Below, one piece after another: positions 43,546-52,762 of a DNA stretch of 64,000 bases. The stretch comes from a gamma proteobacterium HdN1 (lineage in GTDB: Bacteria; Pseudomonadota; Gammaproteobacteria; Pseudomonadales; Ketobacteraceae). A program made the translations under genes and the position numbers. The notes beneath the pieces are model-generated. The model ran no database searches. It had not been told where the DNA came from and saw only the letters and a list, made by a program, of their open reading frames with translations. Position 1 is the stretch's first letter. Every line of letters starts with the position of its first letter. The stretch is from the NCBI GenBank assembly GCA_000198515.1, contig FP929140.1, positions 4,004,527-4,068,526 on the forward strand, read 5' to 3'.

Positions 43546-44565
43546 TTGAGCTCATCCGTCACCTTGGCTGTTGATGCAATGGGTGGCGATCACGGCTATC
43601 CCGTTGTCATACCCGCAGTGCTGCTGGCTTTGAAAGAAGACCAGCAGCTGCGGGTTTTTCTCGTGGGTGACGAAACCTGTCTGAACGCTGAGCTTGTCAA
43701 GCAAAAGGCTGCTTTTGCTGGGCAGCAAAACCTCAAAGAGCGGCTTACGGTTGTGCATGCTGCCGAAAGCATTGCCATGAATGAACCTGCTTCTCAGGCG
43801 CTGCGAAGTAAAAAGCAATCTTCGATTCATGTTGCGCTTGGCTTGGTGCGCGATGGTGCGGCCGATGGTTGTGTGAGCGCAGGCAATACCGGCGCGCTAA
43901 TGGCGATTAGCTGGCACACATTAAAGACCATTGATCCTATTGAGCGGCCTGCCATCCTCGCCCGCATCCCGCGCAGCGGCGGGTATACGCTGCTTTTGGA
44001 TGCGGGAGCGAACGTAGAATCGCATGCAGAACGCTTGCATCAGTTTGCCTTAATGGGGGCTGCTGCGATGACTGTTTTGCAGGGTGTTAGCCACCCAAAA
44101 GTGGGCCTGCTCAATATTGGCGTCGAAGAAAACAAAGGCAACGACCGCGTAAAACTCGCAAATGAGCTTTTAAGATGCGATGAGCGCGTGAACTATGTTG
44201 GCTACGTTGAAGGCAACGACGTGTTTTCCGATCGCGCGGACGTTGTGGTCTGCGATGGATTTGTTGGGAATATCGTATTAAAAACCAGCGAAGGCATGGC
44301 GCGCTTTCTTCTCAATCAGTTTCAGATGCTTGCAAAGCAGCGCTGGAGCAGCCGCTTTTTGCTTTGGTGCTTAAAACCACTCTTAAAGAGAACCCTAAAA
44401 ACCCTAGACCCAGGCTATTACAATGGTGCGAGCCTGATTGGGATTCGCGGTGTGGTCGTAAAGAGCCACGGTGCAGCGAACGCTACCGAGTTTGTGAGGG
44501 CAATTCAGCTCGCCGCGAGCGAGGCGCGAGCAGGCGTGCCGAGCGCGATTGAGTCTTTGTTGTAA
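43546..44565 (+). CDS. plsX: Phosphate acyltransferase PlsX
   Basis: Makes acyl-phosphate from acyl-ACP for phospholipid synthesis. 339 residues with VTLAVDAMGGDHGYPVV (5-21), VSAGNTGALMA, LLDAGANVE and GFVGNIVLKTSEG. TTG start right after rpmF. No fabH lies between plsX and fabD, matching Pseudomonas, where condensation is initiated by a different enzyme. Confidence 0.95.
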   Translation: MSSSVTLAVDAMGGDHGYPVVIPAVLLALKEDQQLRVFLVGDETCLNAELVKQKAAFAGQQNLKERLTVVHAAESIAMNEPASQALRSKKQSSIHVALGLVRDGAADGCVSAGNTGALMAISWHTLKTIDPIERPAILARIPRSGGYTLLLDAGANVESHAERLHQFALMGAAAMTVLQGVSHPKVGLLNIGVEENKGNDRVKLANELLRCDERVNYVGYVEGNDVFSDRADVVVCDGFVGNIVLKTSEGMARFLLNQFQMLAKQRWSSRFLLWCLKPLLKRTLKTLDPGYYNGASLIGIRGVVVKSHGAANATEFVRAIQLAASEARAGVPSAIESLL

Positions 44566-44727
44566 GTTTCTGCTTCGTGGTGCCTACTTCTGTTTGGGTG
44601 GGTCTGCGTTTATTGCGCAAATTCTTCAAGATTTGTTACTTTTCTATTTTTGATTTCGTGAATAGTTACGGTACTCTTGCCGCCGTGTTCCACGATGGAC
44701 TTTGGCTGTTTTGGCACCGCCCACATT

Positions 44728-44788
44728 AAAGAAAAGTGGCGCGGTTCACCTCAAAGGAAAGTGGAGCGGTTTACCTCAAAGAAAAAAG
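44728..44788 (+). repeat. 25-bp repeat, 2.4 copies, before fabD
   Basis: Units at 44728-44752 and 44753-44777 (three differences) and a partial copy at 44778-44788, ending 13 bases before the fabD ATG. Each starts with AAAG(A/G)AAAGTGG. The rest of the 236-base plsX-fabD gap shows no gene. Confidence 0.88.
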
Positions 44789-44801
44789 GGCTTGTTTTAC
44801 C

Positions 44802-45743
44802 ATGAACACAGGTTTGGCATTTGTATTTCCCGGTCAAGGTTCCCAAAGTGTCGGCATGCTGAAAGGCATTGCAGATGCGCACCCCGTCGTGCTTGATACT
44901 TTTGCTGAAGCTTCTGAAGTGTTCGGTCAAGACCTCTGGAAACTCGCTCAAGACGGCCCGCAAGAGGTAATCGCGCTGACCGAAATCACCCAGCCCCTCA
45001 TGCTGGTGGCAGGCGTTGCTTGCTGGCGCGCATGGTGCGCCGCAACGGATCTACGCCCCTCTTTGCTTGCTGGGCACAGTCTCGGCGAATACACTGCCTA
45101 TGTTGCGGCCGGTTCGCTCTCACTTGTCGATGCTGTAAAAGTTGTGAAGACGCGCGGTGAGCTAATGCGCGATGCTTGCCCCGATGGTGCAGGAAAAATG
45201 GCTGCGATTCTTGGCTTGGATGAAACCCAGATGCGTGCAGTGTGCGAACAGGCAGCTCAGGGCCAAGTCGTGCAACCCGTTAACTTCAATGCGCCGGGGC
45301 AAATCGTAATCGCTGGGCATAGCGAAGCGGTAGACCGTGCGATTAGCCTTGCAAGCCAAGCGGGTGCAAAAAAAGCGATGGCGCTCGCGGTAAGTGTTCC
45401 TTGTCACAGCGATCTGATGAAACCGGCCAGTGAAAAACTGGCTGAATCCTTAGCAGCAGTAAATTTTGCGGCGCCAGCGATCCCCGTTGTAAACAATGTG
45501 GACGGCGGGATTGAGCTTGAACCTACCGCAATCCGCGAAAAGCTGATCAAACAGTTGTACAGCGCTGTATTATGGGTGGATTCTGTCACGGTAATGGCAG
45601 AGAAAAATGTGCAAAATATCGTCGAATGTGGCCCCGGCAAGGTGCTATGCGGGCTCAATAAGCGCATTGCAAAATCGGTCACCTGCTACAGCTTGCAGGA
45701 TGAGAGTGCGTTCTCCGCAACCATTGCTGCTTTAAGCGCCTAA
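44802..45743 (+). CDS. fabD: Malonyl-CoA:ACP transacylase FabD
   Basis: Loads malonyl groups onto ACP. 313 residues; N-terminal FVFPGQGSQ, nucleophile Ser93 in GHSLGEY, His202 (SVPCHSDLM) and C-terminal ECGPGKVLCGL. The ATG at 44802 gives the family start. First of the fabD-fabG-acpP-fabF run. Confidence 0.96.
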   Translation: MNTGLAFVFPGQGSQSVGMLKGIADAHPVVLDTFAEASEVFGQDLWKLAQDGPQEVIALTEITQPLMLVAGVACWRAWCAATDLRPSLLAGHSLGEYTAYVAAGSLSLVDAVKVVKTRGELMRDACPDGAGKMAAILGLDETQMRAVCEQAAQGQVVQPVNFNAPGQIVIAGHSEAVDRAISLASQAGAKKAMALAVSVPCHSDLMKPASEKLAESLAAVNFAAPAIPVVNNVDGGIELEPTAIREKLIKQLYSAVLWVDSVTVMAEKNVQNIVECGPGKVLCGLNKRIAKSVTCYSLQDESAFSATIAALSA

Positions 45744-45778
45744 CTTGCCTTGAAATAACGGAACGTAGGAACACGACT

Positions 45779-46525
45779 ATGTCGAACGGAATTGAGGGAA
45801 AAGTAGCCCTAGTGACTGGCGCTACGCGAGGAATCGGTAAAGCAATTGCGGAGCAACTGGTTAGCTTGGGTGCAATCGTGGTTGGTACCGCAACCAGCGA
45901 AGCCGGTGCAGAAAAAATTTCCGCCTACCTAAAAGAAGCCGGCGCTAAAGGCGAAGGCGTAGTGCTCGACGTGACCCAAGCTGAAGCGATTGATGCGTTG
46001 GTTGATCGCGTGGCAAAAGAGTACGGAACCATCCAAATTCTGGTGAATAACGCAGGCATCACCCGCGACAACCTCATGCTGCGTATGAAAGAACAAGAGT
46101 GGGACGCAGTGATTAGCACGAACCTCACTTCAGTCTTCCGCGTAAGCAAGGCGTGCCTGAAGGGAATGACAAAGGCGCGCTGGGGAAGGATTATTTCCAT
46201 TAGCAGTGTCGTTGGCTCGATGGGCAATGCTGGGCAAGCAAACTATGCGGCTGCCAAAGCGGGCTTAGAAGGGTTTTCGCGCGCGCTAGCGCGGGAAGTC
46301 GGCTCGCGCAATATCACGGTGAATGCCGTGGCCCCGGGCTTTATTGACACCGACATGACGAAAGATTTGCCCGAGGCCCATAAAGCCGCCATGCTAAGCC
46401 AAGTCCCCGCTGGGCGCTTGGGGCAGGCCACTGAGATTGCGGCGGCGGTTGGATTTTTGGCCAGCGAAAGCGCTGCGTACATTACCGGAGCGACTTTGCC
46501 GGTGAACGGCGGTATGTATATGTGA
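45779..46525 (+). CDS. fabG: 3-oxoacyl-ACP reductase FabG
   Basis: NADPH-dependent SDR. 248 residues; cofactor motif TGATRGIG (13-20), NNAG (90-93), catalytic Ser143, Tyr156 and Lys160 (YAAAK), and the C-terminal ITGATLPVNGGMYM of true FabG. GTAGGA precedes the ATG. Confidence 0.96.
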   Translation: MSNGIEGKVALVTGATRGIGKAIAEQLVSLGAIVVGTATSEAGAEKISAYLKEAGAKGEGVVLDVTQAEAIDALVDRVAKEYGTIQILVNNAGITRDNLMLRMKEQEWDAVISTNLTSVFRVSKACLKGMTKARWGRIISISSVVGSMGNAGQANYAAAKAGLEGFSRALAREVGSRNITVNAVAPGFIDTDMTKDLPEAHKAAMLSQVPAGRLGQATEIAAAVGFLASESAAYITGATLPVNGGMYM

Positions 46526-46606
46526 ATTTAAGATGGCTAGAACTAGCCATCATCATTGGCTAACTCATTGAGCAGGCGCGAATTTGCGTTGAATTGGTGA
46601 GTAAGC

Positions 46607-46634
46607 TTGAAAGACGGGTAAAGCTTTCTATAAA
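46607..46634 (+). promoter_or_regulatory. Candidate acpP promoter
   Basis: TTGAAA (46607-46612), 16-base spacer, TATAAA (46629-46634), predicted start near 46641. AGGAG at 46667-46671 serves the ATG at 46682. A dedicated strong promoter fits the high ACP demand. Confidence 0.5.
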
Positions 46635-46681
46635 CTATACCCTCGAAAGCTTCAGGGACACCATACAGGAGATTAAAGTCC

Positions 46682-46924
46682 ATGAGTAACATCGAAGAAC
46701 GCGTCAAAAAAATTGTTGCCGAACAGCTTGGCGTCAAACTCGAAGAAATCACCAACGATTCTTCCTTTGTTGAAGACCTTGGCGCGGATTCGCTCGATAC
46801 CGTTGAACTGGTAATGGCGCTGGAAGAGGAATTCGAAACCGAAATCCCCGACGAAGAAGCGGAAAAAATCACCAAGGTACAAGAAGCCATCGACTACGTG
46901 TTGGCGCATGTATCTTCCAAGTAA
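46682..46924 (+). CDS. acpP: Acyl carrier protein
   Basis: 80-residue acidic four-helix carrier; phosphopantetheine attaches to Ser37 in [19 protein letters not shown]. Carries acyl chains for FabD/FabG/FabF next door. Own candidate promoter and strong terminator suggest an abundant monocistronic transcript in addition to read-through. Confidence 0.98.
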   Translation: MSNIEERVKKIVAEQLGVKLEEITNDSSFVEDLGADSLDTVELVMALEEEFETEIPDEEAEKITKVQEAIDYVLAHVSSK

Positions 46925-46950
46925 TCCTTGGATGCCCTGAGCTAGCCATA

Positions 46951-46992
46951 AGAAAAGGCCGCAACCCTGAAAGGATGCGGCCTTTTCTTTTT
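46951..46992 (+). terminator. acpP terminator
   Basis: 13-bp perfect stem AGAAAAGGCCGCA / TGCGGCCTTTTCT with a 12-base loop, followed by TTTTT. It lies 26 bases past the acpP stop. Confidence 0.93.
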
Positions 46993-47024
46993 AAGAATAA
47001 ATAATTGGTAAAGTATTATTGATT

Positions 47025-47053
47025 CCAGTCTGTTCGCTGACTCGGTAGACTGG
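47025..47053 (+). promoter_or_regulatory. Inverted repeat upstream of fabF
   Basis: CCAGTCT (47025-47031) and AGACTGG (47047-47053), 15-base spacer, between the acpP terminator and the fabF GTG. Possible operator or RNA hairpin; no known motif was recognised. Confidence 0.3.
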
Positions 47054-47130
47054 GGCCCTGAAACGCTTTATTGAACAGCGTGCTTTATCGAATAGATCGC
47101 TTTAATAAAAAGATTGTGTAGGAGGGGTGC

Positions 47131-48378
47131 GTGACTTTGCGCAGAGTAGTGATCACTGGAATGGGAATGATCTCGCCGCTGGCCAATACGGTGGAAGCGA
47201 GCTGGCAAGCGGTTCTCGCAGGGCAGAGTGGCATCGGCATGATACCGCCTGACTACTATGATGCCTCAAATCACCCTGTCCGATTTGCAGGCTTGATAAA
47301 AGATCTTGATATTGAAGCCTATTTGTCTAAAAAAGAGGCTAGGAAGCACGATCAGTTCATCCAGTATGGCTTGGTTGCTGGCATTCAGGCGATGAAAGAT
47401 TCTGGGCTTGAGGTTACTGACGCAAACCGCGCTCGCATTGGCGTGGCGATCGGCGCAGGGATTGGTGGGATTAACACCATTGAGCGCAACCATGAAGTAA
47501 TGCTGAAAGGTGGGCCAAAGCGTGTTTCACCTTTTCTGGTTCCGGGCTCCATCATCAATATGATTGCTGGGAATTTTTCGATTCTCTATGGTTTGCAGGG
47601 GCCCAATTTTGCGATGGCAACCGCATGTACCAGTGCGACGCACTGTATTGGCTATGCGGCACGCCTGATTAAGTACGGTGACGCGGACGTGATGTTTGCT
47701 GGCGCCGGCGAATGCGGCTCTTCACCGCTTGGCATGGCAGGGTTTGCTGCGGCGCGCGCGCTTTCTACACGTAACGACGATCCGACCCGCGCCAGCCGGC
47801 CTTGGGATCGTGGGCGCGATGGATTTGTTCTTTCTGACGGGGCTGGGATTCTTGTTCTGGAAGAGCTTGAGCACGCCAAAGCGCGTGGCGCGAATATCTT
47901 GGCTGAACTGATCGGCTTTGGTGCAAGTGCAGACGCCTACCACATGACGTCGCCACCAGAAAACGGCGCCGGCGCAGCAGGTGCGATGAGAAACGCCATT
48001 CATGATGCAGGCATTCCAGTGGCTGCTGTGGATTACATCAATGCCCATGGCACCTCGACCCCCGCAGGGGATCTGGCTGAGACGCGTGCCGTCAAAACGA
48101 TCTTCGGTGATCACGCCTACCAACTTTGCGTAAGTTCTACAAAGTCGATGACAGGGCACCTACTCGGCGCTGCCGGTGCGGTAGAAGCGATTTTTTCGAT
48201 TCTTGCGCTGCGTGATCAAGTTGCCCCCCCTACGATCAACCTCGACGACCCAGACGACGGCTGCGACCTGAACTATGTGGCCCATCAAGCGCAAGCGCGT
48301 AAACTCGATGTCGTTGTTTCCAATTCCTTCGGGTTTGGTGGCACCAACGGAAGCCTTGTGTTTAAGCGCTGGCAATGA
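47131..48378 (+). CDS. fabF: 3-oxoacyl-ACP synthase II FabF
   Basis: Elongating condensing enzyme. 415 residues; Cys166 ([14 protein letters not shown]), His in [11 protein letters not shown] and His in [12 protein letters not shown] complete the Cys-His-His triad; C-terminal [17 protein letters not shown] start behind AGGAGGGG (47121-47127). pabC begins about 12 bases after the stop. Confidence 0.97.
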   Translation: MTLRRVVITGMGMISPLANTVEASWQAVLAGQSGIGMIPPDYYDASNHPVRFAGLIKDLDIEAYLSKKEARKHDQFIQYGLVAGIQAMKDSGLEVTDANRARIGVAIGAGIGGINTIERNHEVMLKGGPKRVSPFLVPGSIINMIAGNFSILYGLQGPNFAMATACTSATHCIGYAARLIKYGDADVMFAGAGECGSSPLGMAGFAAARALSTRNDDPTRASRPWDRGRDGFVLSDGAGILVLEELEHAKARGANILAELIGFGASADAYHMTSPPENGAGAAGAMRNAIHDAGIPVAAVDYINAHGTSTPAGDLAETRAVKTIFGDHAYQLCVSSTKSMTGHLLGAAGAVEAIFSILALRDQVAPPTINLDDPDDGCDLNYVAHQAQARKLDVVVSNSFGFGGTNGSLVFKRWQ

Positions 48379-48390
48379 GTGTAGGAATTG

Positions 48391-49233
48391 GTGGCATATT
48401 TGAGCTTACCGAAGCACTGGCTATTTGAAGGGAAGCAGGTTCTTTCCACTGTTTCCCCCAGTTGCCGTGGGCTTGTCTATGGCGACGGGCTGTTTGAGAC
48501 GATGCGCGTAGCGCAAGGCTCGATTCCCCTGCTTTCGAAACACCTTGCACGCTTGTGGGCTGGACTTGCGAGGCTCCGTATTCCGCCGCCAGAATTAGAG
48601 ATTGAGTGCTTTTTGCGGCATGAAATTCGTGACCTAGACAGTGGTGTGGTGAAACTAATTGTGATGCGTGGCGAAGGAGGGCGCGGCTATCTTCCCGATC
48701 CGCAGCGCCCGTCGCAGCTCATTATCTCCTTGTTCCCATCCAGCGCTCCAATTGCGGATTCCTCTGCTGAAGGAATTGCAATTGGGATATCCCCGTATTT
48801 TCTTTCAAGCAACCTCCTATTGGCTGGGCTCAAGCACCTGAACCGTTTAGAACAGGTGATGTGCCGTATGGCGCTAGCCGATGCAGGTTTTGTAGAGGGC
48901 GTTGTTTGCGATGCGGAAGGCTTTGTCGTTGAGGGAGTCTCCTCCAACCTCGGAATCTGGAAAGGTGGCGTGCTTGAAACGCCCCTGCTGGATCGAGCAG
49001 GTGTTGCTGGCGTTGCACGCGCGTGGGCGTTAGAATCTGCGCCCGCTTTGGGGTACGCAGTGCGTGAGAGGCGGATTGAGATTGAGGAACTCTTCGCAGC
49101 CGATGAAGTCTTTCTTTGCAATAGCCTTAACGGATTTTTGCCGGTAAACAAGATCAACGGCAGAGCTACAGCATCTGGCCCTCTCACAGGGCGCTTGCAT
49201 GCACAGTGGAGTGCGTTGTTTGCGAGGGCTTAG
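48391..49233 (+). CDS. pabC: Aminodeoxychorismate lyase
   Basis: PLP fold-type IV enzyme giving p-aminobenzoate for folate. About 280 residues: RGLVYGDGLFETMRV (about 26-40), the Lys in AGLKHLNRLEQV, and EGVSSNLGIW. GTG 48391 has AGGA 4 bases upstream; a TTG directly before it is too close. The place between fabF and mltG is conserved in gammaproteobacteria. Confidence 0.92.
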   Translation: MAYLSLPKHWLFEGKQVLSTVSPSCRGLVYGDGLFETMRVAQGSIPLLSKHLARLWAGLARLRIPPPELEIECFLRHEIRDLDSGVVKLIVMRGEGGRGYLPDPQRPSQLIISLFPSSAPIADSSAEGIAIGISPYFLSSNLLLAGLKHLNRLEQVMCRMALADAGFVEGVVCDAEGFVVEGVSSNLGIWKGGVLETPLLDRAGVAGVARAWALESAPALGYAVRERRIEIEELFAADEVFLCNSLNGFLPVNKINGRATASGPLTGRLHAQWSALFARA

Positions 49234-49247
49234 CCTTCCCCCCTTTT

Positions 49248-49295
49248 GCTGTGCTAAGAAGGCGCTGTGCTAAGAAGGCGCTGCGCTAAGAAGGC
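49248..49295 (+). repeat. 16-bp repeat, three copies, after pabC
   Basis: GCTGTGCTAAGAAGGC at 49248-49263 and 49264-49279, then with one change at 49280-49295 and a decayed fourth. It starts 15 bases after the pabC stop. The rest of the 162-base gap to mltG shows nothing. Confidence 0.95.
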
Positions 49296-49395
49296 GTTGC
49301 GGCAAGATCGGCGAGCCCACGTTTTCGGCACAGTAGCCCTCGGGTTTTTCTTGATACTTTGGATCTTTTTGTAGCGACGCATTTGGGAGCGATGC

Positions 49396-50472
49396 ATGGC
49401 GGCTTTTCGTAGGCTTTTTGCCGTAGAAACATGGATGCGAGCGCTAACACATCCGTGGATTGCACACGCTTCTTTGTGGGGCTTGGTTGCACTCGTTATC
49501 GCGTTTCGCGTCTGGGTTGCCGATTACGAAAGGCCATTACCTGTCGATGGCGCCGAATCTCGTCTTGAGGTTGCTAAAGGCGCCGGGCTGAGCCAGATTG
49601 CGGTTCAGTGCAAGGCGAAGGGCTGGGTGGATTCGCCCCGCTTTCTATCCTATTACGGGCGCCTGTTTGGATATGCGGGTGGCCTGAAAGCAGGCGAATA
49701 CCGAGTTACCCCAGGGATGAATCTGAAGGACCTGTTGCACAAAATGCAGAAAGGCGACGTGGTGGTTTATCAGATCACGCTGGTAGAAGGGCAGACGTGG
49801 CGGGATTACGTGCGGCAGCTAAAAGACGCGGAAAACATCGAAAGCACGATTGATCCTGATGATGAAAAAGCGCTCGCGACCCGACTGAACGAGCCATATC
49901 CAACGCCAGACGGCCTGCTTTACCCCGATACCTATTTTTATCATAAGGGCGAAACCGACTTTGATATTTTGCAACGGGCGCAGCGGCGATTGAAAGAAGT
50001 CTTGGATCGGGAATGGCAGAATCGCGCTCAAGGTTTGCCCTATCATTCTCCCTATGAGGCGCTCATCATGGCGTCTATAGTCGAAAAGGAGACTGGTGTT
50101 GAGGCGGAGCGGGCGCGCATTGCTGGAGTGTTTGTGCGCCGTTTGCAGCAGGGGATGCGGATGCAGACTGATCCTACTGTGATCTACGGGCTCGGTAAGG
50201 CTTACGATGGCAAACTTACCAAATCGCATCTCCAAACGCCTAACCCCTACAATACCTACCTTAACATAGGCTTGCCGCCGACGCCGATTGCGAGTGCGGG
50301 CGTCGCGGCGATCCATGCGGCTCTACATCCAGCGGCAGGAGATGAGTTGTATTTTGTTGCGACTGGTGAGGGGAAACATAAATTTTCTGTTACGCTTGCC
50401 GAACATGAGCAAGCTGTAACTCAATTCCAGCGTAACCGGCGCGCAGATTATCGCTCGTCACCAAAAAAATAG
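49396..50472 (+). CDS. mltG: Endolytic murein transglycosylase MltG
   Basis: Inner-membrane enzyme that cleaves nascent glycan strands. 358 residues: transmembrane helix (about 24-41), LysM-like segment, YceG domain with catalytic Glu230 in MASIVEKETGV, plus LPPTPIASAGVAAIHAALHP. GGGAG precedes the ATG. Followed by tmk, as in E. coli. Confidence 0.95.
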   Translation: MAAFRRLFAVETWMRALTHPWIAHASLWGLVALVIAFRVWVADYERPLPVDGAESRLEVAKGAGLSQIAVQCKAKGWVDSPRFLSYYGRLFGYAGGLKAGEYRVTPGMNLKDLLHKMQKGDVVVYQITLVEGQTWRDYVRQLKDAENIESTIDPDDEKALATRLNEPYPTPDGLLYPDTYFYHKGETDFDILQRAQRRLKEVLDREWQNRAQGLPYHSPYEALIMASIVEKETGVEAERARIAGVFVRRLQQGMRMQTDPTVIYGLGKAYDGKLTKSHLQTPNPYNTYLNIGLPPTPIASAGVAAIHAALHPAAGDELYFVATGEGKHKFSVTLAEHEQAVTQFQRNRRADYRSSPKK

Positions 50473-50505
50473 AGGCCGAAACCGTGCCTACGACGAGATA
50501 AATGC

Positions 50506-51156
50506 GTGAAACCAGGCTTATTGATTACGTTAGAGGGAACCGAGGGTGTAGGGAAGTCTACCAACCTGCAATTTATTCGGGACACTCTTTCAGAGCAAAA
50601 AATTCCGTTTATTTGTACACGCGAGCCAGGAGGAACGCCGCTGGCCGAAACCTTGCGAGAATTATTATTAGCGCCACGCGACGAGCCGTTTGACCCGCTG
50701 GCCGAATTGTTAATTATGTTTGCTGCCCGCGCACAGCATATTGCGCACGTTATTCGCCCAGCGCTGGAGCGGGGCCTGTGGGTAATTTGTGATAGGTTTA
50801 CCGATGCAACCTTCGCTTATCAGGGCGGAGGTCGCGGGGTTCCAATGAATATAATTGCGCAGCTGGAAGCGCTTGTGCAGCGTGAGTTGCGCCCAGACGC
50901 AGTGATTCTTCTGGATATCTCGCCACAGCTAGGTTTAGAGAGAGCAGGGCAGCGTGCCGCGCCCGATCGTTTTGAGCGCGAGCGCTGTGAATTCTTTGAG
51001 CGGGTTCGGTCGGTCTATTTAGAAAGAGCTGACGCGGATCCAGCGCGATATTACCGAGTAGATGCATCGCGCCCGCTGGTTGATGTGCAGCAAGAGCTAA
51101 AGGATATTTTGGCTCGGATACGAGCGCGCCATGAGGGGGAAGAAGCGATTGGGTAG
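50506..51156 (+). CDS. tmk: Thymidylate kinase
   Basis: Phosphorylates dTMP for DNA synthesis. 216 residues; P-loop EGTEGVGKST (10-19), REPGGTPLAE, and DRFTDATFAYQGGGRG. GTG start 33 bases after mltG. The order mltG-tmk-holB is conserved. Confidence 0.96.
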   Translation: MKPGLLITLEGTEGVGKSTNLQFIRDTLSEQKIPFICTREPGGTPLAETLRELLLAPRDEPFDPLAELLIMFAARAQHIAHVIRPALERGLWVICDRFTDATFAYQGGGRGVPMNIIAQLEALVQRELRPDAVILLDISPQLGLERAGQRAAPDRFERERCEFFERVRSVYLERADADPARYYRVDASRPLVDVQQELKDILARIRARHEGEEAIG

Positions 51157-51169
51157 CCGTGTTCTATGA

Positions 51170-51213
51170 GCGTTTTATGGGCGTTTTATGAGCGTTTTTT
51201 GGGCGTTTTATGA
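51170..51213 (+). repeat. 11-bp repeat, four copies, containing the holB start
   Basis: GCGTTTTATGR-type units at 51170, 51181, 51192 and 51203. The holB ATG (51210-51212) is in the last unit; two earlier units also carry ATG, in other frames with respect to holB. The array fills most of the tmk-holB gap. Confidence 0.93.
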
Positions 51214-52274
51214 ATAGTTTCTCGCCAGACGAGGCCACAACACGCGCCTGCCTACCGTGGCAGGTTTCGCAGTGGAAGCACTTAACAGGTGCGTTTCGAA
51301 ACGGAAAATTGCCGCACGCCTTGCTTTTGCAGGGGCAAAGTGGGGTCGGGAAAGAATTGTTTGCACGAGGCTTTGCACAACGCCTTCTCTGCACAGCGCC
51401 ACGCTCTACGCAATCACCTCAGTCTGAGCAGGCTTGTGGCCAGTGCCGTAATTGCCATCTGTTTGTCGCAGATACACACCCGGATTTCTTTTGTCTGTCG
51501 CCTGAAGAGGGTAGCAAGTCGATTCGCGTGGAACAGGTGCGCGAGCTGATTGCCTTTGCGGGGAAAAAGGCGCAGCTGGGTGGTTACCGAGTTGTGATCC
51601 TCAAACCTGCCGACGCGATGAACGTAAACTCTGCCAACGCCCTATTGAAATGCTTAGAGGAGCCCGGTAAGGATACCGTTATTATGCTGCTTACCGATCA
51701 GCCTGGGCGCTTGCTGGCCACGGTGCGGAGTCGCTGCCAAAGCGTTGTGTTTCCGATTCCGGAAGCTTTGCTTTCAGAACCTTGGTTAGCAAGCAAGCTG
51801 GGTGTCAATGGTCAAGCCCGCGCCAGCACACTGTTAGAACTTTCTGGAGGGCGGCCGTTACGAGCGCTTGCCTTGGAAGGGAGTGCCTGGATTACGGAGC
51901 GCGATCGCTGCTTCGATGTTTGGCGGAGCTATATCAGCCGGCAGACGCAGCTAGTTGCCGCTGCAGATGCGCTGTCCAAACTGCCGCTAAACGACGTGAT
52001 TGAGTGGCTTTACGGTTGGTACGTTGATTTGGCCAAACTTCAGCTGTACGCTGATTTTATCGAAGTGGATAGACGCGAATCGGATAGAAACGAAGCGGAT
52101 AGAAGCCAAGGCGATAAGATCGACCTATTGAGACCATTCGCACGCCAGTTTGCGTCTGCGCAAATTTTTTCTGCCCATGATCGCTTGCTGGCACTGCGAG
52201 GGATCGTTTTGCGAGGTGGAAACCTGAACCCGCAGATGGCCATAGAGGGGCTGTTGCTCTCTCTCCGGCCGTGA
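51210..52274 (+). CDS. holB: DNA polymerase III subunit delta'
   Basis: Clamp-loader stator subunit. 354 residues: degenerate P-loop LQGQSGVGKELFA (about 41-53), zinc site with CGQCRNC (about 76-82), SRC-like VRSRCQSVVF. The C-terminal domain carries an insertion DRRESDRNEADRSQGDK from a 15-bp in-frame repeat. No clear ribosome site except the repeat itself. Confidence 0.95.
   Translation: MNSFSPDEATTRACLPWQVSQWKHLTGAFRNGKLPHALLLQGQSGVGKELFARGFAQRLLCTAPRSTQSPQSEQACGQCRNCHLFVADTHPDFFCLSPEEGSKSIRVEQVRELIAFAGKKAQLGGYRVVILKPADAMNVNSANALLKCLEEPGKDTVIMLLTDQPGRLLATVRSRCQSVVFPIPEALLSEPWLASKLGVNGQARASTLLELSGGRPLRALALEGSAWITERDRCFDVWRSYISRQTQLVAAADALSKLPLNDVIEWLYGWYVDLAKLQLYADFIEVDRRESDRNEADRSQGDKIDLLRPFARQFASAQIFSAHDRLLALRGIVLRGGNLNPQMAIEGLLLSLRP
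52062..52106 (+). repeat. 15-bp coding repeat in holB
   Basis: GAAGCGGATAGAAAC-type units at 52062, 52077 and 52092 (and a decayed fourth), in frame, each encoding E-x-D-R-x. Same type of event as the intergenic repeats but frame-preserving. Confidence 0.85.
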
Positions 52275-52392
52275 TGAGTGGTTTCACTAGCTCCCAGCGC
52301 CCAAGACGCGCAAATATTATGCTAATCTTAATCGGAAACGATGCTTTCTCAATCCTCTCAAAGGGTTCTTTGGCTTCCCAAAGGAACGGTAT

Positions 52393-52740
52393 ATGGCGAT
52401 CGGCGGCGCAAGAAGCGGCATTCTCTCACTGACCATTAAGGACAAGGCGGTTCTCTACGCAGCCTATATGCCGTTTGTGAAGAACGGAGGCTTGTTTATC
52501 CCAACGAATAAACCCTATAAGCTTGGTGAAGAAGTATTCCTGCTGCTCAATCTTATGGAAGAAACCGAAAAAATCCCTGTAGCAGGCAAAATCGTCTGGG
52601 TAACGCCGCGGGGAGCGCAGGGGAATCGTCCCGCAGGAATCGGAGTGCAGTTTGATGGCCAAGATGACACCGCCAAGAACAAAATTGAAAACTACCTCGC
52701 AAACGCAACTGCGTCTGATCGGCCTACGCACACAATGTAG
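52393..52740 (+). CDS. pilZ: Type IV pilus assembly protein PilZ
   Basis: 115 residues, stand-alone PilZ fold without the RxxxR c-di-GMP site, as in Pseudomonas PilZ, which binds PilB and FimX. Segments GGLFIPTNKPYKLGEEVFLLLNL and GIGVQFDG are typical. Follows holB as in Pseudomonas; the usual next gene tatD is replaced by rmuC. Confidence 0.93.
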   Translation: MAIGGARSGILSLTIKDKAVLYAAYMPFVKNGGLFIPTNKPYKLGEEVFLLLNLMEETEKIPVAGKIVWVTPRGAQGNRPAGIGVQFDGQDDTAKNKIENYLANATASDRPTHTM

Positions 52741-52762
52741 TCAGTTGCGCCGAGGCTTGTGA

